Shown one piece after another: positions 50,545 to 60,476 of a DNA stretch of 64,000 bases. Made by a program: the position numbers and the translations under genes. The notes below the pieces were generated by a model. The model saw only the letters and a list, made by a program, of their open reading frames with translations. It searched no databases and was not told where the DNA came from. Source of the stretch: Lachnospiraceae bacterium (GTDB taxonomy: Bacteria > Bacillota > Clostridia > Lachnospirales > Lachnospiraceae); NCBI GenBank assembly GCA_910575775.1, contig CAJTEY010000020.1, forward strand, positions 1-64,000, read 5' to 3'. Numbering within the stretch: position 1 is the stretch's first letter; each line of letters starts with the position of its first letter.

Positions 50545-51768
50545 TCATACCCCCTGTTTCGCCGCAATCTGTGAACTCCTGTTCTGTTTTTTCATCAGAT
50601 ACAGGCCCCACACCTTCTTGTAGTAATCCTTGTACTGCGCCTTTTCCACCCCTTTTGCCGCCAGAATGGAGACACTTCCGATCCGTGTGCCGTTGAGTTT
50701 ATATACCGCCTCACCGATGGCGTCCCCCTCCGCTATGGGAGCATTCACGCTGCCCGGCAGGCTGATCTCCTTTTCAATCTCATTGATGTTATTGCCCGCC
50801 GTATCCAGATAGGAAAAAGGCGCCTCATAAACCAGGTTCACCATATCTTCGATACCGCCCTCCACCTTCTGAGCCGGAAGAGGATCTTTGTTTTCATCCG
50901 TATACATCTGGCTCACGCTGTAACCGTAGTTCAAAAGCGACATGGCATCCTGAAATCTGGTTTTGGGATCCGGGGCCGCCATCACCACGGCAATCAGCTC
51001 CATGTCGTCCTTGTTGGCCGTAGCGGACAGGCAGTAAAGCGCTTTGGAAGTGGAACCCGTCTTTAATCCCGTCGTCCACTCGTACTGTTTCAGCAGCTTA
51101 TTGGTGCTGGCGAGCGTGAAGGTCGTCGTTCCCTGCGCGGTCTTATGCTCGATATCCTCCATCCAGATCGTCGTATAGTCAAACACCTCGGGATATTTCG
51201 TAATCAATTCCCTGGACATAATCGCCACGTCCTTTGCCGAGGAATAGTGGCTGTCGGAATCCGTCAGACCACAGCAGTCCTCAAAATGGGTGTTCTGCAT
51301 CCCCAGACTCTCCGCCTTCTCGTTCATCAGCTTCACAAACTCCGATTCGCTCCCCGCTATGTATTCCGCCACTGCTACACTGGCGTCATTGCCGCTGGCC
51401 ACCGCGATGCATTTAATCATGGTCTGAAGCGTCTGTGTCTCACCTTCTTCCAGAAACACCTGCGACCCACCCATGGATTTCGCGTAGGCGCTGGTTGTCA
51501 CCTGATCTTCCAGATGAATCCTGCCGCTCTTTAGATGTTCAAAGATAATCAGCAGCGTCATAATCTTGGTGATGCTGGCCGGACTTCTTCTCGTATCGGC
51601 ATCCTGCTCACAGATCACCTGTCCCGTGGAGGCCTCCATCACAATGTAGGACGGCGTTTTCACCTCCGGCGCGGCATTGACCGTTATTGTCATCGCCCCG
51701 AATAAAGTCTCCGCCAAAAGCAGGCCCATCAAAAGCCATACCATGATCCGCTTTCCTTTTTTCTGCAA
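50545..51768 (-). CDS. D-alanyl-D-alanine carboxypeptidase (DacF type)
   Basis: A 407-residue penicillin-binding protein. Signal peptide (1-32, ending NAA), active-site motifs PASITKIM (SxxK), ASGND (SxN) and LKTGSTS (KTG), then a C-terminal PBP5-type beta domain and a basic amphipathic tail. It removes terminal D-Ala from peptidoglycan. The start shown is TTG at 51768 because it supplies the basic n-region (QKKGKRIM) of the signal peptide. ATG 51744 has a better AAGGAAAG site but gives a signal without positive charge. Confidence 0.93.
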   Translation of the reverse strand: MQKKGKRIMVWLLMGLLLAETLFGAMTITVNAAPEVKTPSYIVMEASTGQVICEQDADTRRSPASITKIMTLLIIFEHLKSGRIHLEDQVTTSAYAKSMGGSQVFLEEGETQTLQTMIKCIAVASGNDASVAVAEYIAGSESEFVKLMNEKAESLGMQNTHFEDCCGLTDSDSHYSSAKDVAIMSRELITKYPEVFDYTTIWMEDIEHKTAQGTTTFTLASTNKLLKQYEWTTGLKTGSTSKALYCLSATANKDDMELIAVVMAAPDPKTRFQDAMSLLNYGYSVSQMYTDENKDPLPAQKVEGGIEDMVNLVYEAPFSYLDTAGNNINEIEKEISLPGSVNAPIAEGDAIGEAVYKLNGTRIGSVSILAAKGVEKAQYKDYYKKVWGLYLMKKQNRSSQIAAKQGV

Positions 51769-51921
51769 ACTAAGTCACCCCTACCATTCCTTCTGTACTA
51801 TACATATTGACGTGGGACAACGGATATACCGATAGAAATAATATAATTTTAAGAAACAGACGCGGACTCTTGTGCTATACTATACACGGCAGCCAGCCGG
51901 AAGAAAGGATGTGCAGAAAAA

Positions 51922-53457
51922 ATGAGTAAAACTTTACTGGCAGGTTATTTCATATGGGGTGTTTTCTTCGTCATCCTGTTCTGTTTAAGACCAGGCTCCG
52001 TCCTGCACACCATAACCATAGAAGCAAAAAGCAGAAACACCAGATGGCTGTCCTTCCTCACGCTGACAATGACCATCCTTCTGTGTGTTCTTCCCATGAG
52101 CCTTTCCCCGTCTTACAACGGAGAAAAGCCGGATTATATGAATCAGTATGAACTTCTGACAGAATCCTTTCTGGAGGGACATCTCTATATTGACTATGAT
52201 GATATCGACCCAAAGCTTATTGCTCTGGATAACCCTTATGACCCTGAAGCGAGGGAAGCCGCTGACGTATCTTTTCACTGGGATCACGCCTTTTATAATG
52301 GGCACTATTACATGTACTTCGGCGTTGTTCCTGTGTTTCTTTTGTTTCTGCCATACCGTCTGCTCACGGGCATGAGTCTGACGACTTACCACGCTACGCA
52401 GATTTTCACAGCCCTGTTTATAGCAGGCGTTTTTTCCCTGTTTTATATGCTTGGAAAAACCTTTTTTAAAAAGCTCTCTCTCGGTCTGTACCTCACCTTG
52501 TCAACAGCCTTCTCCGTGATCAGTGTCTGGTACGCTGTTTCCGCTCCTGCCCTGTACTGTACCGCCATCTCCGCAGCCGTATGCATGGAAATCTGGAGTT
52601 TCTTCTTTTTCATCCGCGCTGTGTTCGTATGCGAAACAGACAAGGTAAGCATCTGCTATGCTTTTTTCGGCAGTCTGACTGGTGCTCTCGCCTTTGGCTG
52701 CCGTCCCCCAATCGCCCTTGCCAATCTGTTCGTCCTGCCGCTTCTTGCAGTCTATCTGAAAAACCGAAAATTCACATTCCGCCTGGGAAAGCAGTTACTT
52801 TTTGCCGCCTCCCCTTATATCGTAGTTGGCATCCTTCTCATGCTGTACAATTATGCCCGCTTTGACAATCCCTTTGAATTTGGACAGGCTTACCAGCTCA
52901 CGATCGCCGACCAGAGCCATTATGGCAGTTTCTTCTCCAGATTTCAGCCTTTGAAAACCTTTGACAGCATCTGCAAATTTTTTGTAGGTTACACACCGAT
53001 GTCAGATCAGTTTCCCTTTGTCACCTTCGACGGCATCCTGCTCAACTTCCCCATTCTGGCTCTTCCTTTCTTCGGTATTGCCTCTGAAGGCGTCCGCGGA
53101 GAAATGCGGGAACACAGGCTGACACATTGCATCACGGCTTTATTCTGCATTCCTCTGCTGATCGCTTTCGCAGACGTCCTGTGGGCGCCTACCGTGCTGG
53201 AACGATACCATATGGACGTCTACTGGATCATCTGCCTGCTGTGCTTTCTCATCGCAGGGCTCTACTACCAGAATCTGGCCCCCAGAACAGCCAGAAAATT
53301 CAGCTGCCTTCTGTCCATCTGGGCTTTTCTGAACACCTGCAAGTGTGTTCTGCTCTTCCTTGTGCCCTATGACTATAATTTTACATTCTATTATGTGCAG
53401 GCGCTGGAAAAGATCAGAAAGATCCTCATGCTTGGACGCGGCGTCGGCCTGTACTGA
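51922..53457 (+). CDS. Polytopic GT-C-like membrane protein
   Basis: A 511-residue protein on the plus strand with about 11-12 hydrophobic segments. A large first loop contains acidic residues (YIDYDDIDPK) and the block FYNGHYYMYFGVVPVFLLFL. That block is typical of a family of predicted membrane glycosyltransferases of the dolichol-phosphate-mannose type fold. The usual DE/DD catalytic site of GT-C enzymes is not unambiguous here. AAGAAAGGATG lies before the start at 51922. Divergent from the carboxypeptidase. Possible role: adding sugars from lipid carriers to surface polymers. Confidence 0.7.
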   Translation: MSKTLLAGYFIWGVFFVILFCLRPGSVLHTITIEAKSRNTRWLSFLTLTMTILLCVLPMSLSPSYNGEKPDYMNQYELLTESFLEGHLYIDYDDIDPKLIALDNPYDPEAREAADVSFHWDHAFYNGHYYMYFGVVPVFLLFLPYRLLTGMSLTTYHATQIFTALFIAGVFSLFYMLGKTFFKKLSLGLYLTLSTAFSVISVWYAVSAPALYCTAISAAVCMEIWSFFFFIRAVFVCETDKVSICYAFFGSLTGALAFGCRPPIALANLFVLPLLAVYLKNRKFTFRLGKQLLFAASPYIVVGILLMLYNYARFDNPFEFGQAYQLTIADQSHYGSFFSRFQPLKTFDSICKFFVGYTPMSDQFPFVTFDGILLNFPILALPFFGIASEGVRGEMREHRLTHCITALFCIPLLIAFADVLWAPTVLERYHMDVYWIICLLCFLIAGLYYQNLAPRTARKFSCLLSIWAFLNTCKCVLLFLVPYDYNFTFYYVQALEKIRKILMLGRGVGLY

Positions 53458-53467
53458 CATGACTACG

Positions 53468-53506
53468 AAAAAACAGACCCGGAACGATTCCCGGGTCTGT
53501 TTCTCT
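53468..53506. terminator. Bidirectional terminator between convergent genes
   Basis: Perfect arms ACAGACCCGG (53473-53482) and CCGGGTCTGT (53491-53500) with an 8-nt loop. A T6 run follows on the minus strand and TTCTCTGTTT on the plus strand. It serves both rpsU and the plus-strand membrane-protein gene. Confidence 0.9.
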
Positions 53507-53508
53507 GT

Positions 53509-53685
53509 TTAGTTATATTTGCGTTTTCTTGCCGCTTCGGACTTTTTCTTGCGTCTTACGCTGGGCTTCTCGTAATGCTCGCGCTTACGAATCTCCTGCT
53601 GGATACCAGCTTTTGCACAGCTTCTTTTAAAGCGACGCAATGCGCTGTCCAAAGTCTCGTTTTCTTTTACGATTACGTTTGACAT
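53509..53685 (-). CDS. rpsU: 30S ribosomal protein S21
   Basis: A 58-residue basic ribosomal protein. Its N-terminus [20 protein letters not shown] and C-terminus rich in Lys and Arg ([17 protein letters not shown]) match S21 of Bacillota at full length. It assists initiation on the small subunit. A near-consensus promoter is about 75 bases upstream and a strong terminator directly follows the stop, so it is transcribed alone. Confidence 0.97.
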   Translation of the reverse strand: MSNVIVKENETLDSALRRFKRSCAKAGIQQEIRKREHYEKPSVRRKKKSEAARKRKYN

Positions 53686-53760
53686 CTCCGCACCTGACCT
53701 CCCTTCAGTCCCAGAGTATTTCGACTGATTGGGTTATTTGCGTGTTCTCACACAATACAA

Positions 53761-53788
53761 ATTATATCACATTTTAGTTCCGCGTCAA
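53761..53788 (-). promoter_or_regulatory. rpsU promoter
   Basis: On the minus strand TTGACG (53788-53783), a 16-base spacer and TATAAT (53766-53761) stand about 75 bases before the rpsU start. Confidence 0.7.
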
Positions 53789-53803
53789 CCGAAAATTGTA
53801 AAT

Positions 53804-56155
53804 TTATTCTATTTTGTGCTTCTTTTTAAGAAAATCCGCCCGGCGCACAAAAAATCCTATAAATGCCGCCAGCGATAAGAGTTCTGATGCCCTCCAGTAC
53901 AGAGGCTCTCTAAATTCCACCCGGATACCGCCTGCAAATCCCGGCGGAACGGAGAGGGAAACGCGATAAGAGGTTCCCGGGATTATCTGCACCGGTTCCC
54001 CGCTGTCTGTCACTGCCCTGTAACCTTTATAGTACAAGACCGGCACCTCCACCTGCCGTATCTGATCCGTTCTGTTTTCAAGACGAACCGTTACCGCGCC
54101 CGCCTCTCTTCCCCACTCTTCAAGGCTGATATTCGTCTCGTCATATGTGGGCTGACCCACATAGGCCGCCACATAATCAGGCAGGGCGATGGCCTCGCCC
54201 CGGCTGACAGGCAGGTATTCTCCGCCCATAACACTCTCCTGCTCCTCGGAGGACGCGCTCTGGGCTTTCATGGTCGACATGTTTCCGGCCTGATATACCC
54301 GGTACGGCTGAGCGCTCTGCAGACACTGTCCCATATAAAAGATACCCTGCCACAGGGCCAGGCCTGCCAGTACGCCCGCCACCGCCCTTCGCATATCGGA
54401 AGAAACCTTTTCTTTCTTTAAAAACAGGCAAAACAGCCAGGAAAGCAACAGGGCTGCAACAGAGAAAAACCGCCACAGGTACTGAATGCTCACAATGGGC
54501 ATCTGGAAAAGCGGCACCCTTTCCACAATCCATGTATAAGGAAACAGGCAGGTGGCCATCCAGATACTTAAAAAAGAGAGCATCCCTGCCAGAAGCCCCT
54601 CCGCTTTCTCTTCCGCCCTTTCTTCCTTTCCGTATATGCCTGAAAGGAACCAGACCGCTGGAACTGCCAGAAGCGCAAGGCCCACTGTCATGGGCATCTC
54701 CGACGCCATTCCTTCCGCCGCATGAAGAGAATGTCCGAACGGTTCAAAGCTCCCCATAAAGAGCTGCGCCACAAACGCGCCCGTCTGCTCGATCCGATAG
54801 GAACCATATTTCCCGGCATCGTTGATGACATAGGAGCCGCTTGCCATATAATCCAAAAAAGGAATCAGAAACCAGGCATTTATAAGCACCGTGGCCAGAA
54901 CCGTCTTCCCTATGACGAGCAGCGTCTTTTTCCGAAACACCCTTTTCCACAGAATCACTGCCGATACAACGATAAAGAACGCTGTGATTTCCGTGGAAAT
55001 CATATGGGAGAGAAAGATTCCCGTACAGCCGGCCGCAATGGTGATCCAGCTGTCCCTGTGCCGTCTCGTATCTTCCGGCAGTGTGTAAAGCTTCCACAGC
55101 CCATACAGGACAAGCGGCATAAAGGTCATGGCCGTATACTCTCCCACCGCCGCCCGCGTGTAAATGCAGGTAAGACGGTATATATTAAGAGAATAGAGAA
55201 CGGTACAGACCATCCCGATTTTTGGCCGGCTCATTTTAGAGAAAGAATAGTAGGAAATACCTACGGTAAGTATGTGGATCATTACCACATAGCATTTGTA
55301 TGCCGCCTGGACAGACACGCCGCAATATCTGAGCAGAGCCGGAAAATACAGAAAGAAATCGCCGTAAAACACAGAGGCTGCATACCCGTGGCCGTTCAGC
55401 CATCCCGGCTGGACCCGCACCGGGAACATGCCGTTTTCCAGTCCCTCCCGGATGCCCTCAATCCGCATCAGATGAAAATACAGGTCATGGGAATTTAAAA
55501 ACAGATAGTCCGCTGCAAGAGGAATGCTGCAGACTCCCGCCAGAAGAATAAGCCCCCGGTAAGACATCCCTTCCGCGCCGGCAGGAAAAATCCGCCCTCC
55601 CCGCCTGCGTACCCGGATCCCATAAAGGATGCCGTCAAAGGCCAACAAAAAAACTGCGATCCGAAGCAGAAAATTTCTCACGGCACAGTCGGCATAGCCA
55701 ATATGTATGTTTCTGAGCAGAAGATAATCCCCCTCCTGCATATCCTCCGAAAACAGCCCTCTCATCTGCAGTGGTCTGTCCCCGTAAGCCACCCTGAAGT
55801 CGCAGGAAACCGTACCGCTCCCGGACAGGGAAATATCTCCGCTGACCTCGCTGTGGTAACGGCTCCCCGGATGTACCACTCTTAGTTTTGCATCCCCGGC
55901 CGCCTCCGCCTGCGCCGTCAGCGTATACATTCCTTTCGGGAGTATAAATTCGGGCGTAGCCAGATAACGGCACTCAGAGGAACGATCCATATAAAATGCC
56001 GCCTCCCCGGAATCGTCAACCAGCTCTTCCTGCATGTAGGTTAACTCCACGGCCTCCCGCCCCTTATAAAAAATACCGGCGATGACTAAGAGAGCCGTTT
56101 CCACTAAGATAACGATAAACCAAATCTTTTTTTCAAAACTGCTCTCTTTCATCAT
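53804..56155 (-). CDS. Large polytopic membrane protein, YfhO/GT-C-like
   Basis: A 783-residue protein. One N-terminal helix is followed by an extracytoplasmic beta-rich insert (about 40-160), then about twelve hydrophobic segments, then a C-terminal outer domain and a final helix. The block HDLYFHLMRIEGIREGLENG with FPVRVQPGW and FYGDFFLYFPALLRYCG is the mark of a Clostridial family of predicted membrane glycosyltransferases. The DxxxH pattern in the first outer loop may be the active site. ATG 56155 or 56152 follows a weak ribosome site. Probably involved in surface glycan or lipoteichoic acid decoration; inferred from fold only. Confidence 0.7.
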   Translation of the reverse strand: MMKESSFEKKIWFIVILVETALLVIAGIFYKGREAVELTYMQEELVDDSGEAAFYMDRSSECRYLATPEFILPKGMYTLTAQAEAAGDAKLRVVHPGSRYHSEVSGDISLSGSGTVSCDFRVAYGDRPLQMRGLFSEDMQEGDYLLLRNIHIGYADCAVRNFLLRIAVFLLAFDGILYGIRVRRRGGRIFPAGAEGMSYRGLILLAGVCSIPLAADYLFLNSHDLYFHLMRIEGIREGLENGMFPVRVQPGWLNGHGYAASVFYGDFFLYFPALLRYCGVSVQAAYKCYVVMIHILTVGISYYSFSKMSRPKIGMVCTVLYSLNIYRLTCIYTRAAVGEYTAMTFMPLVLYGLWKLYTLPEDTRRHRDSWITIAAGCTGIFLSHMISTEITAFFIVVSAVILWKRVFRKKTLLVIGKTVLATVLINAWFLIPFLDYMASGSYVINDAGKYGSYRIEQTGAFVAQLFMGSFEPFGHSLHAAEGMASEMPMTVGLALLAVPAVWFLSGIYGKEERAEEKAEGLLAGMLSFLSIWMATCLFPYTWIVERVPLFQMPIVSIQYLWRFFSVAALLLSWLFCLFLKKEKVSSDMRRAVAGVLAGLALWQGIFYMGQCLQSAQPYRVYQAGNMSTMKAQSASSEEQESVMGGEYLPVSRGEAIALPDYVAAYVGQPTYDETNISLEEWGREAGAVTVRLENRTDQIRQVEVPVLYYKGYRAVTDSGEPVQIIPGTSYRVSLSVPPGFAGGIRVEFREPLYWRASELLSLAAFIGFFVRRADFLKKKHKIE

Positions 56156-56209
56156 ACCCGGTATTCTAAACCTTCCTTCTCTTTCACGGACCAAACTGCT
56201 TTTGTCGTT

Positions 56210-58879
56210 TTAAGGTCTGATTTTTTTGGATGACTGCCGCTGCTCAATCTGTTCTTCCAGCGCTTTCACGCAGGCATTCATAGCCTTGCCCATGCCAGCC
56301 GGGTTCTTTCCTCCCGCCTGCGCCATATTGGGACGGCCGCCGCCTCCTCCTCCCACAAAAACCGCAATTTCTTTGATCAGATTGCCCGCGTGAGCTCCCT
56401 TCGCTATCGCGCCTTCGGTTGCCATAGCGATCAGATTCACCTTCCCCTCCTTCTCAGAAACCAGCACAACTACGCCCTCGCCCAGTTTCTCCTTGAGCTG
56501 GTCGCCAAGTTCGCGCAGACCGTTCATGTCCACACCCGACACCTTGGACGCCAGAAGCTGTATGCCATTCACATCCTGCACCTGATCCATCACATCGCCC
56601 AAGGCATCCTTGGCCGCTTTGCTCTTCAACGCTTCGTTCTCACTCTGCAGGGCTTTCATCTCCGCCATCAGATGCTCGCACCGCTCCACCAGATTGGCAG
56701 GATTGGTCTTTAACGTCTTCGCTGCCGCGTTCAGATCCTCTTCCAGTTTCTCGTAATAGGCCGTCACATTGCTGCCCGTCACCGCTTCAATACGGCGCAC
56801 GCCTGCCGCCACGCCAGACTCCGACAGGATCTTAAAGGAGCCGATGGTTCCTGTCGATTTCACATGGGTACCGCCGCACAGTTCTTTCGAGAAATCACCC
56901 ATCTCCACAACGCGCACCGTCTCCCCGTACTTTTCGCCGAAAAGCGCCATCGCGCCGGACTGTTTGGCCTCCTCTATGGTCATAACCTTCGTCTCTACTG
57001 CAATATTTTCCGCAATCTTTTCATTGACGATCTGCTCTACCTTCTTCAGCTCCTCCGCCGTCATCGCCGCAGAATGGGAGAAATCGAAACGGGTTCTCTC
57101 CCCATCCTGATAGGAGCCGGCCTGCTCCACATGACTGCCAAGCACTTCCCGCAGGGCTTTCTGCAGAAGGTGGGTTGCGCTGTGGTTCTTACAGGTGCTG
57201 CCTCTTCTTACAGGATCCACCGACAAAATGACGGTATCGCCTGTCTGAATCCTGCCCTGAGTCACCCTGCCGATATGTCCCACCTTGCCGCCAAGCAGCT
57301 TGATGGTGCTCTCCACCTGAAATTCCCCGTCGCCCGTGGAGATCATACCGATATCGCCCTCTTGTCCACCCATAGTGGCATAGAACGGGGTCTGCTCAAC
57401 GATCACCGTACCGACCTCGCCGTCCGACAGTTCCTCCACCAGCTCCGTCTCGGTCGTAAGCACCGTGATTCTGGAATCATAGGTCAGTTTATCATATCCT
57501 ACAAACTCGGTGGTAATGGAAGGGTCAATGGATTCATACACGGTCACGTCCGCACCCATGTAGTTGGTCACCTTGCGGGCCTTTCGGGCTTTTTCCTTCT
57601 GCTCCTGCATACATGCCGCAAAGCCTTCCTCGTCCACCGTAAAGCCTTTTTCCTCAAGAATCTCTCTGGTCAGATCCAGCGGGAAGCCGAACGTGTCATA
57701 AAGCTTAAAGGCATCCGCGCCGCCAAGCTGCTTTTTGCCATCCTTCTCCACCGCCTCTGCCATCTCATTCAAGATGCTTAAGCCCTGGTCAATGGTCTTA
57801 TTAAACTTGCTCTCCTCCTGCTTAAGCACATTGAAGATAAATTCTTTCTTCTCCTCAAGTTCCGGGTATCCGTCCTTGGAACCTTCAATCACCGTTCCAG
57901 CAAGATTGGCAAGGAACATATCCTTAATGCCAAGCTTTCTGCCCTGTCTCGCCGCACGGCGGATGATCCGGCGGAGCACATACCCGCGGCCCTCGTTGGA
58001 GGGCATAATGCCGTCCGAGATCATAAAAGTTGCAGAACGGATATGATCTGTGATAATACGGATGGATACATCCGTGTCATAATCTTTCTTATATTCCACG
58101 CCCGCAATTTCACACACGGTTGTGCGCAGCGCAAACACCGTGTCCACATCGAAAATGGAGTCCACATCCTGCACCACGGAGGCCAGTCTCTCCAGCCCCA
58201 TGCCGGTGTCGATGTTCTTCTGCTCAAGCTCCGTGTAATTGCCCTTGCCGTCGTTGTCAAACTGGGTGAACACGTTATTCCAGATTTCCATGTAGCGGTC
58301 GCAGTCGCAGCCTACCGTACAGCCGGGCTTGCCACAGCCATACCTTTCACCCCTGTCATAATAAATTTCAGAGCAGGGACCACACGGACCGGAACCGTGC
58401 TCCCAGAAATTGTCTTCCTTGCCAAAACGGAAAATCCGCTCCGGGGCAATGCCCATCTCCCGGCTCCAGATATCGAAAGCTTCATCATCGTTCTCATAGA
58501 CGGAAGGATACAGCCGGTCCGCAGGCAGCCCAACTACCCTGGTCAGAAACTCCCAGCTCCAGGCAATGGCCTCCCTCTTAAAATAATCCCCGAAAGAGAA
58601 GTTGCCAAGCATCTCAAAAAAAGTGCCGTGTCTTGCAGTCTTTCCCACGTTCTCCAGATCCCCGGTACGAATGCACTTTTGGCAGGTCGTGACGCGCCTT
58701 TTGGGCGGAATCTCCTGTCCCGTAAAATAGGGCTTGAGCGGCGCCATGCCGGAATTAATCAAAAGCAGGCTGTTGTCGTTGTGGGGCACCAGCGAAAAGC
58801 TTTTCATCTTCAAATGCCCCTTGCTCTCAAAAAAGTCAAGAAACATCCTGCGCAGTTCATTTACACCATATGCTTTCAT
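56210..58879 (-). CDS. alaS: Alanyl-tRNA synthetase
   Basis: An 889-residue class II synthetase joining Ala to tRNA-Ala. Catalytic core (1-240: FFESKGHLKM, SLVPHNDNSLLLINSGMAPL, GRGYVLRRIIRRAARQGR), editing domain with the zinc-type motif CKNHSATHLLQKAL and CGGTHV, then the C-Ala domain (about 740-889) ending in a Gly-rich segment and VKALEEQIEQ. Full length and intact. ATG 58879 has GGAGG eleven bases upstream; the longer frame extends into the dyad-rich spacer. No T-box is seen upstream. Confidence 0.98.
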   Translation of the reverse strand: MKAYGVNELRRMFLDFFESKGHLKMKSFSLVPHNDNSLLLINSGMAPLKPYFTGQEIPPKRRVTTCQKCIRTGDLENVGKTARHGTFFEMLGNFSFGDYFKREAIAWSWEFLTRVVGLPADRLYPSVYENDDEAFDIWSREMGIAPERIFRFGKEDNFWEHGSGPCGPCSEIYYDRGERYGCGKPGCTVGCDCDRYMEIWNNVFTQFDNDGKGNYTELEQKNIDTGMGLERLASVVQDVDSIFDVDTVFALRTTVCEIAGVEYKKDYDTDVSIRIITDHIRSATFMISDGIMPSNEGRGYVLRRIIRRAARQGRKLGIKDMFLANLAGTVIEGSKDGYPELEEKKEFIFNVLKQEESKFNKTIDQGLSILNEMAEAVEKDGKKQLGGADAFKLYDTFGFPLDLTREILEEKGFTVDEEGFAACMQEQKEKARKARKVTNYMGADVTVYESIDPSITTEFVGYDKLTYDSRITVLTTETELVEELSDGEVGTVIVEQTPFYATMGGQEGDIGMISTGDGEFQVESTIKLLGGKVGHIGRVTQGRIQTGDTVILSVDPVRRGSTCKNHSATHLLQKALREVLGSHVEQAGSYQDGERTRFDFSHSAAMTAEELKKVEQIVNEKIAENIAVETKVMTIEEAKQSGAMALFGEKYGETVRVVEMGDFSKELCGGTHVKSTGTIGSFKILSESGVAAGVRRIEAVTGSNVTAYYEKLEEDLNAAAKTLKTNPANLVERCEHLMAEMKALQSENEALKSKAAKDALGDVMDQVQDVNGIQLLASKVSGVDMNGLRELGDQLKEKLGEGVVVLVSEKEGKVNLIAMATEGAIAKGAHAGNLIKEIAVFVGGGGGGRPNMAQAGGKNPAGMGKAMNACVKALEEQIEQRQSSKKIRP

Positions 58880-58902
58880 CGTTCTCTTATCCTCCTGTCT
58901 CA

Positions 58903-59066
58903 TTTTGAAAGTTGATTGCTCCGTGCTGCGCACTCCCGCAATCACCGCCGTATTCGCAATCCGAGCTGCCACTCTACTTGCTCATACCGGCTTGCCCGTC
59001 CAATATCAAAGCGTCTGTGCAAGTAAACTTGCCCATCCGCTCAGCCGCTGTCCGGGACTTTCAAAA
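58903..59066. repeat. Intergenic segment bounded by perfect 10-bp inverted repeats
   Basis: TTTTGAAAGT at 58903-58912 and ACTTTCAAAA at 59057-59066 frame a 164-bp segment between glyS and alaS. The glyS stop codon lies in the right arm. Inside are AAGT-TTACTT-GC type short dyads and words shared with the thrC upstream spacer. No target-site duplication was found, so a MITE origin is only a possibility. Confidence 0.45.
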
Positions 59067-60449
59067 GGTAAATTTATCCGCAAAGTAAGCGTCCAGCTTG
59101 GCAATGGCAATGCGCTCCTGTTCCATAGAATCGCGGAAACGCACGGTCACACAGCCATCCGTCTCGGAGTCAAAATCGTATGTAACGCAAAACGGCGTAC
59201 CGATCTCGTCCTGTCTGCGGTATCTCTTACCGATATTTCCCCTGTCGTCAAACTCACAGTTGTACTTTTTGGATAACTGGGCAAAAATCTTTTCCGCACC
59301 CTCGTTCAGCTTCTTGGAAAGAGGCAGCACACCGATCTTCACAGGCGCCAGCGCCGGGTGGAAGTGCAATACGGTACGCACATCGCCCTCACCGATCTCC
59401 TCCTCGTCATACGCGCCGCACAGCACTGCAAGGAAGAGTCTCTCCACACCGAGGGAAGGCTCTATCACATAAGGAATATATTTCTCGTTCTTCGTATCGT
59501 CAAAGTAAGTCAGATCCTGGCCGGATGTATTCTGATGCTGGGTCAGGTCATAGTCCGTCCTGTCTGCAATGCCCCACAGCTCGCCCCAGCCGAAGGGGAA
59601 CAGGAACTCGATATCCGTAGTTGCCTTAGAGTAGAAGGAAAGCTCCTCCGGGTCATGGTCGCGGACTCTCATCTCCTCCTCTTTCATGCCAAGGCTTTTT
59701 AAGAAGTCAATACAGTACTTTTTCCAGTAAGCAAACCACTCAAGGTCTGTATCCGGCTCACAGAAAAACTCCATCTCCATCTGCTCAAACTCACGCACAC
59801 GGAAGATAAAGTTGCCGGGCGTAATCTCATTGCGGAAGGACTTGCCCACCTGACAGATTCCGAAGGGAATCTTCTTGCGGGAAGTTCTCTGTACATTCTT
59901 GAAGTTGACAAAGATACCCTGCGCTGTCTCGGGACGCAGGTAAACCGTATTCTTGGCATCCTCGGTGACGCCCTGGAACGTCTTGAACATCAGGTTAAAC
60001 TGTCTGATATCGGTAAAATTATGTTTGCCGCAAGTAGGGCAGGGAATGTTATGTTCCTCGATAAAGTCCTTCATCTGCTGCTGGCTCCAGCCGTCCACAG
60101 AGGAGGCCAGTGTCATGCCGTTCTCCGCCACATAATCCTCAATGATCTTATCCGCGCGGAATCTCTCATGGCACTCCTTACAGTCCATAAGAGGGTCGGA
60201 AAAGCTGCCCAGATGACCGCTGGCTACCCATGTCTGGGGATTCATCAGAATCGCACAGTCCACGCCCACGTTGTAGGGACTCTCCATGACAAACTTCTGC
60301 CACCACGCCTTCTTTATGTTATTTTTCAGCTCCACGCCCAGATTGCCGAAATCCCATGTATTCGCCAATCCGCCGTAAATCTCAGAACCGGGATACACAA
60401 ATCCTCTTGCCTTCGATAACGCTACAATTTTTTCCATCGTCTTTTCCAT
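59061..60449 (-). CDS. glyS: Glycyl-tRNA synthetase, dimeric type
   Basis: A 462-residue alpha2-type class II synthetase, as in Bacillota with the single-chain form. Motifs include [56 protein letters not shown] (motif 2), [12 protein letters not shown] and the motif 3 region [13 protein letters not shown]. The anticodon-binding domain occupies about 345-455. The start at 60449 has GGAGG nine bases before it. The gene follows a lipoprotein gene by 27 bases, and no T-box was seen. Confidence 0.97.
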   Translation of the reverse strand: MEKTMEKIVALSKARGFVYPGSEIYGGLANTWDFGNLGVELKNNIKKAWWQKFVMESPYNVGVDCAILMNPQTWVASGHLGSFSDPLMDCKECHERFRADKIIEDYVAENGMTLASSVDGWSQQQMKDFIEEHNIPCPTCGKHNFTDIRQFNLMFKTFQGVTEDAKNTVYLRPETAQGIFVNFKNVQRTSRKKIPFGICQVGKSFRNEITPGNFIFRVREFEQMEMEFFCEPDTDLEWFAYWKKYCIDFLKSLGMKEEEMRVRDHDPEELSFYSKATTDIEFLFPFGWGELWGIADRTDYDLTQHQNTSGQDLTYFDDTKNEKYIPYVIEPSLGVERLFLAVLCGAYDEEEIGEGDVRTVLHFHPALAPVKIGVLPLSKKLNEGAEKIFAQLSKKYNCEFDDRGNIGKRYRRQDEIGTPFCVTYDFDSETDGCVTVRFRDSMEQERIAIAKLDAYFADKFTF

Positions 60450-60476
60450 ATCTTGCTGCCTCCGTTTTTCTCGTAT

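Noticed and set aside
58880-59060. T-box riboswitch for alaS
   Set aside because: No T-box sequence, specifier stem or terminator/antiterminator pair could be found; only short dyads.
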